DNA from: Bradyrhizobium sp. RP6
Lineage (GTDB): Bacteria > Pseudomonadota > Alphaproteobacteria > Rhizobiales > Xanthobacteraceae
Length of the DNA: 64,000 nucleotides
NCBI RefSeq assembly: GCF_003837805.1
Contig: NZ_RQIT01000019.1
Coordinates: forward strand, 1 to 64,000
Direction of reading: 5' to 3'
Shown: positions 25,104 to 34,657 of the stretch, one piece after another
How the letters are laid out: every line of letters starts with the position of its first letter
How positions within the stretch are numbered: position 1 is the first letter of the stretch
Made by a program: the position numbers and the translations under genes
The notes under the pieces: model-generated
What the model was told of the DNA's origin: nothing
The model's input: only the letters and a program-made list of their open reading frames with translations
Databases searched by the model: none

Positions 25104-25187
25104 ATGATGGACCTTCTGATGCTGGCGCTGGGCTTGGTCTTCTTTGCCCTCGCGATCGGCTACACCTACGCCTGCGAACGGCTGTGA
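25104..25187 (+). CDS. Kdp-leader micro-protein, 27 aa
   Basis: The frame reads MMDLLMLALGLVFFALAIGY followed by TYACERL. It forms a single transmembrane helix with a short charged end, much like KdpF in size and character. GAGGAG lies nine bases before the ATG. It is 11 bp upstream of kdpF and in the same orientation. A similar peptide sits before kdpF in other alphaproteobacteria as far as I recall, so it is probably a real extra subunit or assembly peptide of the K+ pump. Confidence 0.65.
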   Translation: MMDLLMLALGLVFFALAIGYTYACERL

Positions 25188-25198
25188 GGGAGCGGATC

Positions 25199-25288
25199 AT
25201 GATTTTCGATTATGCCCTCGCCGGCGCCGTCTCGTTCGGCCTCCTGATCTATCTCACCTACGCGCTGCTGCGTCCCGAGCGGTTTTGA
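25199..25288 (+). CDS. kdpF: KdpF, small subunit of K+-transporting ATPase
   Basis: This is a 29-aa single-helix membrane peptide (MIFDYALAGAVSFGLLIYLT then YALLRPERF). Length, hydrophobicity and the LL-RPE-F ending match KdpF, which stabilises the KdpABC complex. ATG 25199 has GGGAGCGG upstream. It lies between the 27-aa peptide and a possible third micro-ORF, and starts the kdpFABC operon proper. Confidence 0.85.
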   Translation: MIFDYALAGAVSFGLLIYLTYALLRPERF

Positions 25289-25292
25289 GGCC

Positions 25293-25397
25293 GTGCTGCT
25301 GCTTGTCGAATTGCTGCTGGCCGACGCTGCGCTCGTCGCGGGCCTGCTTGCGCTGCTCCTGCCGCTCTTGCGCCGGACCCAAAGCCTGAAGGGCTAA
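25293..25397 (+). CDS. Possible hydrophobic micro-ORF between kdpF and kdpA, 34 aa
   Basis: A GTG-started frame fills the kdpF-kdpA gap exactly and ends TAA four bases before the kdpA start. It encodes a leucine/alanine-rich helix with an acidic patch (LLLVELLLADAALVAGLLAL) and a basic end (LLRRTQSLKG), the usual orientation signal of a membrane peptide. GAGG precedes the GTG by only two bases, which is short. It could be a coupling leader that brings ribosomes to kdpA, or a third small subunit. Confidence 0.4.
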   Translation: MLLLVELLLADAALVAGLLALLLPLLRRTQSLKG

Positions 25398-25401
25398 TGC
25401 C

Positions 25402-27105
25402 ATGACTGTCATCGGTTGGTTCCAGATCATTCTTTACTGTGCGATTATCGTCGCGCTGACGAAGCCGCTCGGCTGGTACATGACGCGCGTATTCGACGGC
25501 GAGCGCACCTTCCTGTCGCCCGTCCTGCGCCCGATCGAGGCCGGCATCTACTGGATCTCCGGCGTCGACGAGAAGCGCGAGCAGCATTGGTTGACCTACA
25601 CGTTCGCCATGCTGCTGTTCCATGTCGGCGGCTTCCTGATCATCTACGGCCTGATGCGACTGCAGGCCGTGCTGCCGTTCAATCCGGCCGGGCAGTCCGC
25701 GATCGCCGAAGACCTATCGTTCAACACCGCGATCTCCTTCATCACCAACACCAACTGGCAGAACTACGGCGGCGAGAGCACGTTGTCCTATCTGACCCAG
25801 ATGGTCGGCCTCACGCACCAGAATTTCCTGTCTGCTGCGACCGGCATCGTGCTCGCTGTCGCGCTGATCCGCGGCTTTGCCCGCGCCTCTGCTCGCACCG
25901 TCGGCAATTTCTGGGTCGATGTGACCCGCTGCACGCTCTATGTCCTGCTGCCGATCTGCATCGTCTACGCGCTGTTCCTGGTCTGGCAGGGCATGCCGCA
26001 GACGCTCGGGCCCTATGTCGAGGCGACCACGCTCGAAGGCGCCAAGCAGACCATTGCGGTCGGTCCTGTCGCCTCGCAGGTCGCGATCAAGATGCTCGGC
26101 ACCAATGGCGGCGGCTTCTTCAATGCCAACGCCGCGCATCCCTTCGAGAATCCGACCGCACTGTCGAACTTCGTGCAGATGCTGTCGATCTTCGCGCTCG
26201 GCGCGGCGCTCACCAATGTGTTCGGCCGCATGGTCGGCAACCAGCGCCAGGGCTGGGCGATCCTCGCGGTGATGGGCGTGCTGTTCGTCGCCGGCGTGGG
26301 CGTCTGCTATTGGGCGGAAGCCACCGGCACCGCCACCATGCATGCGCTGGGCCTGACCGGCGGCAACATGGAAGGCAAGGAGGTCCGCTTCGGCATCGTC
26401 GCGTCCTCGCTGTTCGCCGTGATCACGACGGCCGCCTCCTGCGGTGCCGTCAATGCCATGCACGACAGCTTCACCGCGCTCGGCGGCATGATTCCGCTGA
26501 TCAACATGCAGCTCGGCGAGATCATCGTCGGCGGCGTCGGCGCCGGCATGTACGGCATGCTGCTGTTCGTCATCCTCGCGATCTTCGTCGCAGGCCTGAT
26601 GGTCGGCCGTACGCCGGAATATGTCGGCAAGAAGATCGAGGCGCGCGAGGTCAAGATGGCGATGCTCGCCATTCTCGTCCTGCCCCTGATGATCCTCGGC
26701 TGGACCGCCGTCGGCGTGGTCTATCCGGCGGCAGTCGCCTCCATGGCGAATGCCGGACCGCACGGCTTCACCGAAGTGCTGTACGCCTTCACCTCGGGGA
26801 CGGCTAACAACGGATCGGCCTTCGCGGGCCTCACCGGCAACACCTTCTTCTACAATCTTACGCTCGCCAGCGCGATGTTCGTCGGCCGCTTCTTCATGAT
26901 CGTGCCGGCGATGGCCATCGCGGGATCGCTCGCGGCCAAGAAATCGATCCCGCCCTCGATGGGCACGTTCCCGACCACCGGAGGCCTGTTCGTCGGCCTC
27001 GTCGTCGGCCTCATCCTGATCATGGGCGGCCTGACCTTCTTCCCGGCGCTCGCGCTCGGCCCGATCGTCGAACATCTGGCGATGAACGCCGGCAACCTGT
27101 TCTGA
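25402..27105 (+). CDS. kdpA: K+-transporting ATPase, potassium-binding subunit KdpA
   Basis: This is the membrane subunit of 567 aa that forms the K+ selectivity filter. Ten transmembrane helices are expected. The four pore loops typical of the SKT superfamily are visible, including TNTNWQNYGGE (near residue 115) and GTNGGGFFNANAAHPFENPT (near residues 233-252). The length is the family norm. The start is four bases after the 34-aa frame. With KdpB, C and F it forms the high-affinity pump induced by K+ limitation and osmotic stress. Confidence 0.97.
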   Translation: MTVIGWFQIILYCAIIVALTKPLGWYMTRVFDGERTFLSPVLRPIEAGIYWISGVDEKREQHWLTYTFAMLLFHVGGFLIIYGLMRLQAVLPFNPAGQSAIAEDLSFNTAISFITNTNWQNYGGESTLSYLTQMVGLTHQNFLSAATGIVLAVALIRGFARASARTVGNFWVDVTRCTLYVLLPICIVYALFLVWQGMPQTLGPYVEATTLEGAKQTIAVGPVASQVAIKMLGTNGGGFFNANAAHPFENPTALSNFVQMLSIFALGAALTNVFGRMVGNQRQGWAILAVMGVLFVAGVGVCYWAEATGTATMHALGLTGGNMEGKEVRFGIVASSLFAVITTAASCGAVNAMHDSFTALGGMIPLINMQLGEIIVGGVGAGMYGMLLFVILAIFVAGLMVGRTPEYVGKKIEAREVKMAMLAILVLPLMILGWTAVGVVYPAAVASMANAGPHGFTEVLYAFTSGTANNGSAFAGLTGNTFFYNLTLASAMFVGRFFMIVPAMAIAGSLAAKKSIPPSMGTFPTTGGLFVGLVVGLILIMGGLTFFPALALGPIVEHLAMNAGNLF

Positions 27106-27129
27106 TCCAGCTTTTTCGGAGTGACCTCC

Positions 27130-29247
<2,118 letters not shown>

Positions 29248-29250
29248 ATT

Positions 29251-29338
29251 CGTCATTGCGAGCGAAGCGAAGCAATCCAGAAATGCCTCCGCGGTTGATA
29301 GTCTGGATTGCTTCGTCGCTTCGCTCCTCGCAATGACG
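29251..29338. repeat. Palindromic repeat (REP-like) inside the kdp operon
   Basis: The left arm CGTCATTGCGAGCGAAGCGA, continuing AGCAATCCAG, pairs with CTGGATTGCTTCG through TCGCTCCTCGCAATGACG on the right. The two arms of about 32 and 34 bases enclose a 23-base centre with CCGCGG. The RNA would form a very stable hairpin between kdpB (stop 29247) and kdpC (start 29359). A degenerate left half occurs at 11465. This family is widespread in Bradyrhizobium/Rhodopseudomonas genomes from memory. Confidence 0.85.
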
Positions 29339-29358
29339 GGAAAAATCGGAGAAAGCAC

Positions 29359-29964
29359 ATGCTCAGAGAAATCCGCCCCGCCATCGTCCTCTTGCTGGCG
29401 CTCACCGCCATCACCGGTCTTGCCTATCCGCTCGCGATGACCGCCATTGCCGGGACGTTGTTTCCCGTGCAGGCGCAGGGCAGCCTCATCGAAAAGGACG
29501 GCAAGGTGATCGGCTCCGCCCTGATTGGGCAGGAGTTCAAGGACGACAAATACTTCCACGGCCGCCTCTCGGCGACCGTTGCGCCAGACCCGAATGATTC
29601 GACCAAGACGGTGTCGGCCCCCTACAACGCCGCCAATTCGGGCGGCTCCAACCTCGGCCCGACCAGCAAGGCGCTGGCCGACCGGCTGAAGGAAGATGTG
29701 GACGGGCTCAGGAGCGAGAATCCGAACGCTTCCGTGCCGGTCGACCTGGTGACGACTTCGGCGAGCGGCCTCGACCCGAACATTTCGCCGGAGGCGGCGC
29801 AATTCCAGGTGCCCCGCGTGGCGAAGGCGCGGAATCTGCCTGAGGATCAGCTCAAACAGCTTGTGACCGCCAACACCGAAGGCCGCCTGCTCGGCCTGCT
29901 CGGCGAACCCAGGGTTAACGTTCTGGCGCTGAATCTCGCGCTCGATCGCATCGCCGCGAAGTAG
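29359..29964 (+). CDS. kdpC: K+-transporting ATPase subunit KdpC
   Basis: This protein of 201 aa has one N-terminal membrane helix (IVLLLALTAITGLAYPLAMT, residues 9-28) and a periplasmic domain. Family landmarks are GSALIGQEF, YFHGRLSAT, NSGGSNLGPTSKAL and DPNISPEAAQFQVPRVAKAR. KdpC stabilises the complex and may raise ATP affinity. ATG 29359 has CGGAGA upstream. It lies after the palindromic repeat, so its expression may differ from kdpAB if the hairpin attenuates transcription. Confidence 0.96.
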   Translation: MLREIRPAIVLLLALTAITGLAYPLAMTAIAGTLFPVQAQGSLIEKDGKVIGSALIGQEFKDDKYFHGRLSATVAPDPNDSTKTVSAPYNAANSGGSNLGPTSKALADRLKEDVDGLRSENPNASVPVDLVTTSASGLDPNISPEAAQFQVPRVAKARNLPEDQLKQLVTANTEGRLLGLLGEPRVNVLALNLALDRIAAK

Positions 29965-30020
29965 CAGTCTAGGCTCGCGGCGCGCGGATGATTATATTCG
30001 ATGGCGAAGCCTTCCTCTCG

Positions 30021-30042
30021 CTCTCCCCGCTTGCGGGGAGAG
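30021..30042. repeat. Short palindrome between kdpC and kdpD
   Basis: CTCTCCCCGC-TT-GCGGGGAGAG is a perfect 10-bp inverted repeat with a two-base loop. It resembles the CTCTCCCGC-TT-GCGGGAGAG core of the repeat at 56184. It lies 57 bp after the kdpC stop and 45 bp before kdpD, and may act as a partial terminator or mRNA stabiliser between structural and regulatory genes. Confidence 0.6.
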
Positions 30043-30087
30043 GCGAAATGACAGGCGGAGAAAATAACGGATAGACAAGCCGTCCTG

Positions 30088-32811
30088 ATGGCCCGAGAGC
30101 GCCGCGACCCCGAACAACGTCCATCCCCGGAGGCACTGCTGCAAGCGGCGCGCCGGGAGGAAAGCGCGAGCGGCAAGCTGAAGATCTTCGTCGGCGCCGC
30201 TCCCGGCGTCGGCAAGACCTACGAGATGCTGCAAAGCGCCCATGCCAAGCGCAAGGCCGGCATCGATGTCGTGGTCGGGTTCGTCGAGACTCATGGCCGC
30301 GCCGAGACCGAGGCGCTGGTGCGCGGCCTCGAAGTGGTCCCGCGCAAGAGGCTGGACTACCGCGGCCAGATCGTCGAGGAGATGGATCTCGACGCGGTGA
30401 TCGCGCGGCGGCCGCAGATTGCGCTGGTCGACGAGCTCGCCCACACCAATGCGGCAGGCAGCCGCCATCCCAAGCGGTACCTGGACGTGGAGGAGCTGCT
30501 CTCCCACGGCATCGACGTCTACACCGCCGTCAACATTCAGCACATCGAGAGCCTGAACGACGTCGTTGCCCAGATCACCCATGTCCGGGTGCGCGAGACC
30601 GTGCCGGATTCGGTGTTCGACCGCGCCGATGCGATCGAGCTGATCGATCTCACGCCCGACGATCTGATCCAGCGGCTGAAGGAGGGCAAGGTCTATGTGC
30701 CCAAGCAGGCCGAGCGGGCGCTGGAGCATTATTTCTCGCCGGGCAATCTCACCGCGCTGCGTGAGCTCGCACTGCGGCGTACCGCCGAGCGGGTCGACGA
30801 GCAGCTTCTCAATCACATGCAGGCGAATGCGATTTCCGGGCCTTGGGCCGCGGGCGAGCGCATCCTCGTCTGCATCAGCGAGGATGCACGCGCCGCCGGC
30901 CTCGTGCGCTACACCAAGCGGCTGGCCGACCGGCTGCATGCGCCGTTCACCGCGATCTCGATCGAGACGCGGCGATCCCTGCAATTGTCCGACGAGGAGC
31001 GCGATCGGCTGGCCGACACGTTGCGGCTGGCGGAAGCTCTTGGGGGCGAAGCGCTGACCATTCCCGCCGTCGGCCGGCGTATTGCCGACGACGTCGTCAA
31101 TTTCGCGCAAGGCAACAACGTCACCCAGATCGTGATCGGCAAGTCGACGCGTTCGCGCTGGTTCGAGATGACGCGTGGCTCCGTCGTGCACGACCTGGTG
31201 CGCCGCGCCGGTAACATCACGGTCCACGTCATCGCCGGTGACGAGCTGCCGGGCGAGGCCGCGCCCAAGACCGCGGTGCAGACCGCTGCGCGCTCGGAGC
31301 CGTTCAACCCGCTGCCCTATCTGAAGGCGCTCGGGATCGTGCTGATCGGCCTCGGCGCCGCGGAGCTGATCCAGCCCCATTTCGGCATCGAGAACGTCGA
31401 TCTCGTGCTGCTGACGGCGGTGGTCACGGTTGCCGTGCGCTATGGCTTATGGCCGTCGCTGCTGGCGACCGTCGCGGCTTCCCTGTGCTATAATTTCTTC
31501 TTCCTGCCACCACTCTACACCTTCACGATCACAGACCCGACCAATGTCGCCGCCTTCCTGCTGTTCCTGGTGGTCGCGATGATCGTCTCCAATGTCGCCG
31601 CGCGCGTGCGCATCCAGGCCGATACCGCCATCGGCCGGATCAGAATGACCGAGCAGCTCCATGCCTTCAGCCGCAAGCTCGCCGGCACCGCCACGCTCGA
31701 CGACGTGCTGTGGGCGACCGCCTACCAGATCGCGTTGATGCTGAAGGTGCGCGTGGTGCTGCTGTTGCCGGAAGAGGGCCTGCTCACCGTGAAGTCCGGC
31801 TATCCGCCGGAGGATGAGCTCGATCAGGCCGACCTCGCTGCGGCCAACTGGGCCTGGAGCAACGATCGCCCCGCCGGCCGCGGCTCGGACACGTTGCCGG
31901 GCGCCAAGCGGCTGTTCCTGCCGATGCGCACGGGACGTGGCCCGATCGGCGTCATCGGCATCGACAACGACCGTACCGGCCCGCTGCTGACGCCGGACCA
32001 GCGCCGGCTGCTCGATGCACTGGTCGACCAGGGCGCGCTCGCGATCGAGCGCGTGCTGCTGGTCGAGGACATGGACCGCGTTAAGCGCACCGTCGAATCC
32101 GAACGGCTGCGCTCGGCGCTGTTGACCTCGATCTCGCATGATCTGAAGACGCCGCTCGCATCTGTCTTGGGGGCGGCCTCCACCATGCGCGATCTCGCCG
32201 GCGCCCTTTCCGACACCGAGAAACGCGACCTGCTCGCCACCGTGATCGACGAATCCGAGCGGCTCAACCGCTTCATTGCCAATCTGCTCGACATGACCAA
32301 GCTCGAATCCGGCGCCATCGTGCCCAACACGGCGCTGCACGATCTCGGCGAGATCGTCGGCAGCGCGCTGCGGCGCGCCAGCAAGATACTCAACCGCCAC
32401 AAGGTCGAGCTGGTGCTGGCTCCCGATCTGCCGATGCTCCAGCTCGATGCCGTGCTGTTCGAGCAGGTGCTGTTCAATCTGCTCGACAATGCCGCCAAAT
32501 ACGCGCCACCCGACACCACGATCTCGATCCGCGGCCGGTGCGAGAGCGGGCATGTCGTGCTCGCGATCGCCGACGAGGGAGCCGGCATTCCGCCCGACGA
32601 GCTCGAGAGCGTGTTCGACAAGTTCTATCGCGTGCAGAAAGGCGATCACGTCCGTCCCGGCACCGGGCTCGGGCTCGCCATCTCCCGTGGCTTCGTCGAG
32701 GCGATGCGCGGTACGATCTCCGCTGCCAATCGCAGCGAGCGGAGTGGCGCGATCCTCACCATTCGCCTGCCCATCCCGGCAGCGAGCCACGCATTGGATA
32801 CCGCCGCATGA
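30088..32811 (+). CDS. kdpD: Osmosensitive K+ channel sensor histidine kinase KdpD
   Basis: This is a membrane sensor kinase of 907 aa. The N-terminal KdpD domain has a Walker A (GAAPGVGKT, residues 36-44) and a DELAHTNAAGSRHPKR segment. A universal-stress-like domain follows (about 250-375), then the four-helix DUF4118 membrane region (about 405-510), a GAF domain (about 530-660), the phosphorylated H684 in SISHDLKTPL, and an ATPase domain with NLLDNAAKYAP and GTGLGLAISRGF. It senses K+ limitation and phosphorylates KdpE. The stop overlaps kdpE by ATGA. No strong Shine-Dalgarno precedes the ATG. Confidence 0.97.
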   Translation: MARERRDPEQRPSPEALLQAARREESASGKLKIFVGAAPGVGKTYEMLQSAHAKRKAGIDVVVGFVETHGRAETEALVRGLEVVPRKRLDYRGQIVEEMDLDAVIARRPQIALVDELAHTNAAGSRHPKRYLDVEELLSHGIDVYTAVNIQHIESLNDVVAQITHVRVRETVPDSVFDRADAIELIDLTPDDLIQRLKEGKVYVPKQAERALEHYFSPGNLTALRELALRRTAERVDEQLLNHMQANAISGPWAAGERILVCISEDARAAGLVRYTKRLADRLHAPFTAISIETRRSLQLSDEERDRLADTLRLAEALGGEALTIPAVGRRIADDVVNFAQGNNVTQIVIGKSTRSRWFEMTRGSVVHDLVRRAGNITVHVIAGDELPGEAAPKTAVQTAARSEPFNPLPYLKALGIVLIGLGAAELIQPHFGIENVDLVLLTAVVTVAVRYGLWPSLLATVAASLCYNFFFLPPLYTFTITDPTNVAAFLLFLVVAMIVSNVAARVRIQADTAIGRIRMTEQLHAFSRKLAGTATLDDVLWATAYQIALMLKVRVVLLLPEEGLLTVKSGYPPEDELDQADLAAANWAWSNDRPAGRGSDTLPGAKRLFLPMRTGRGPIGVIGIDNDRTGPLLTPDQRRLLDALVDQGALAIERVLLVEDMDRVKRTVESERLRSALLTSISHDLKTPLASVLGAASTMRDLAGALSDTEKRDLLATVIDESERLNRFIANLLDMTKLESGAIVPNTALHDLGEIVGSALRRASKILNRHKVELVLAPDLPMLQLDAVLFEQVLFNLLDNAAKYAPPDTTISIRGRCESGHVVLAIADEGAGIPPDELESVFDKFYRVQKGDHVRPGTGLGLAISRGFVEAMRGTISAANRSERSGAILTIRLPIPAASHALDTAA

Positions 32812-33497
32812 GCGCTGCTCCGATCAAGGTCCTGGTCATCGACGACGAGCCGCCGATCCGCAAATTGCTGCGGATGGGATTGAGCACGCAGGGCTATGAG
32901 ATCCTGGAGGCGTCGAACGGCAGGACTGCGCTGGAGAAGCTCGACGAAGGGCCGGCGTTGATCATCCTCGATCTCGGCCTGCCCGACGTTCAGGGGCACG
33001 AACTGCTCCGCACCATTCGCGCGCGCAACGAAGCCGTGCCGATCGTGGTGCTGTCGAGCCGCGGCGATGAGGCCGGCAAGGTGCAGGCGCTCGATCTCGG
33101 CGCCGACGATTATCTGACCAAGCCGTTCGGCATGGAGGAGCTTTTGGCGCGGCTGCGCGCCGCGCTGCGCCACCAGCTTCAGGTCAAGGGCGAGCGCCCT
33201 GTGTTCCGCGCCGGCGATCTCTCGGTCGATCTCGTCCGCCGCATCGTCAAGGTCGGCGAGCGCGAGGTGAAGCTCTCGCCGAAGGAGTATGACCTGTTGC
33301 GCGTGCTGGTGCAGCATGCCGGCAAGGTGCTCACCCACCGCTTCCTGCTCAATGAGCTCTGGGACGAGCTGACCGATGCGCAGTATCTGCGCGTCTATGT
33401 CCGCCAACTTCGGCAGAAGATCGAATCCGACCCGGAACGGCCGCAATATGTGCTGACGGAGACAGGAATCGGATACCGGCTGAAGGCGGGGGATTGA
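32808..33497 (+). CDS. kdpE: Response regulator KdpE (OmpR family)
   Basis: This is a response regulator of 229 aa. The receiver domain has the acidic pair DDE at residues 12-14, the phosphoacceptor D55 in IILDLGLPD and K in DYLTKPFG. The C-terminal winged helix begins near residue 130 (SVDLVRRIVKVGEREVKLSP) and ends with YVLTETGIGYRLK. It activates kdpFABC when phosphorylated by KdpD. It overlaps kdpD by four bases. Confidence 0.96.
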   Translation: MSAAPIKVLVIDDEPPIRKLLRMGLSTQGYEILEASNGRTALEKLDEGPALIILDLGLPDVQGHELLRTIRARNEAVPIVVLSSRGDEAGKVQALDLGADDYLTKPFGMEELLARLRAALRHQLQVKGERPVFRAGDLSVDLVRRIVKVGEREVKLSPKEYDLLRVLVQHAGKVLTHRFLLNELWDELTDAQYLRVYVRQLRQKIESDPERPQYVLTETGIGYRLKAGD

Positions 33498-33539
33498 GCG
33501 TAGCTCGGCGGCATCGGGTGCTGGCTCGAGGCAAACTCC

Positions 33540-33616
33540 TCATGGCCGGGCTTGACCCGGCCATCCACGTCTATCGGCATGCGAGGATGGATGCCCGGGT
33601 CAAGCCCGGCCATGAC
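33540..33616. repeat. Inverted repeat element after kdpE
   Basis: TCATGGCCGGGCTTGACCCG with GCCATCCA on the left is mirrored by TGGATGCCCGGGTCAAGCCC with GGCCATGA on the right, around a 20-base centre. This is a second repeat family, distinct from those at 29251 and 37351. It lies between kdpE and the convergent ku gene, a typical place for a REP-like hairpin that stops both transcripts. Confidence 0.8.
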
Positions 33617-33656
33617 GACCGAGGTTGTGGCGCACGCCTGCTTCCGCAATGACGGA

Positions 33657-34541
33657 TTAACCCGCCTTCCGGTGCCTCGCCGCTGTCCGGTGCGTCTTCT
33701 TGGCGGCGCGATGCCGTCCGGTCGCACGCCGCGGATGTGACTTCGTCGCTGTCTTCTTGCCGCCGCGTCCCTTCAGGCTCTGCTTGAGCGCATCCATCAG
33801 GCTGACGACGTTGCTGGGTCGTTCCTCGGGCTCCGGCAGCTCGATCTTCTTGCCGCTCGCCTTGCGCTTCACCAGGGCCTTCAGCGCGTCCTCGTATTCG
33901 TCCTTGAACTTGCCGGGGTCGAAATGCGCCGCCTTGGTGCGCAGGATATGGCCGGCGAGCTCGACCATGTCCTTGGTGATCTTGGGGCTCTTGATGTCGT
34001 CGAAGAACTGGTCCTCCTCGCGCAGCTCGTAGGGGAAACGCAGAGTGGTGCCGAGCAGGCCCTTGCCGAGCGGCTCGATCGCCATCACGTGCTCGCGGTT
34101 GGTCAGCACGATCTTGGCGAGCGCGACGCGTTCCTCGTCCTTCATGGCGTCGCGGATCACCGCGAAGGCGTCGACCGCGGCCTTGCCGTCGGGCGCAATG
34201 TAGTAGGGATGGTTGAGATAGCGCTGGTCGATCTCATCGCGCGGCACGAAGCTCTCGATGTCGATGGTGTGATTGCTCTCGATCTGGACCGCCTCGAGCT
34301 CCTCCGGCTCGATCTCCACATATTTGCCCTTGCGCAGCTCGTAGCCGCGCCCCTTCTGGTCGCTCTCGACGACGTCACCGGTCTCGGAATCGATCATCTG
34401 CTGCTTGAGCCGGTTCCCGGTCTCGCGGTTGATCAGGTGAAACCGCGTCTTCTCGGCCGCCGTCGTCGCCGGATAGAGCACGACCGGGCAGCTGACCAGC
34501 GACAGCTTCAACGTTCCCTTCCAATAGGCGCGCGGTGCCAT
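33657..34541 (-). CDS. ku: Non-homologous end-joining protein Ku
   Basis: This is a bacterial Ku homodimer subunit (294 aa) that binds DNA double-strand ends and recruits LigD. The Ku core is about residues 8-255, with LKLSLVSCPVVLYPAT at the N-terminus, CSYELRKG-type segment (here GRGYELRKGKYVEI) and TKDMVELAGHILRTKAAHFDP. A long lysine/arginine/histidine-rich tail follows (KTATKSHPRRATGRHRAAKK), as in other rhizobial Ku proteins. ATG 34541 has GGAG upstream, which sets it against the longer frame. It is divergent from ligD with a shared promoter region. Confidence 0.95.
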   Translation of the reverse strand: MAPRAYWKGTLKLSLVSCPVVLYPATTAAEKTRFHLINRETGNRLKQQMIDSETGDVVESDQKGRGYELRKGKYVEIEPEELEAVQIESNHTIDIESFVPRDEIDQRYLNHPYYIAPDGKAAVDAFAVIRDAMKDEERVALAKIVLTNREHVMAIEPLGKGLLGTTLRFPYELREEDQFFDDIKSPKITKDMVELAGHILRTKAAHFDPGKFKDEYEDALKALVKRKASGKKIELPEPEERPSNVVSLMDALKQSLKGRGGKKTATKSHPRRATGRHRAAKKTHRTAARHRKAG

Positions 34542-34570
34542 TCCATTCTCCAGCGTTTTCAAGGCGTTTT

Positions 34571-34603
34571 GGAACCCCAACCGTCCCATAGGGTTTTGGT
34601 TCC
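34571..34603. promoter_or_regulatory. Bidirectional EcfG-type promoter between ku and ligD
   Basis: On the plus strand GGAAC (34571-34575) is followed after exactly 17 bases by GTT (34593-34595). On the minus strand GGAAC (34603-34599) is followed after exactly 17 bases by GTT (34581-34579). GGAAC-N16-cGTT is the promoter of the alphaproteobacterial general-stress sigma factor EcfG/RpoE2; here the base before GTT is G in both directions. The two promoters interlock in one 33-bp imperfect palindrome. Predicted leaders are about 30 bases for ku and about 55 for ligD. Confidence 0.6.
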
Positions 34604-34657
34604 GGGCGGGACTTTCGCCGTGATAGGCTTAATGCCGAAAGAGAAGCGGGACCGGTC

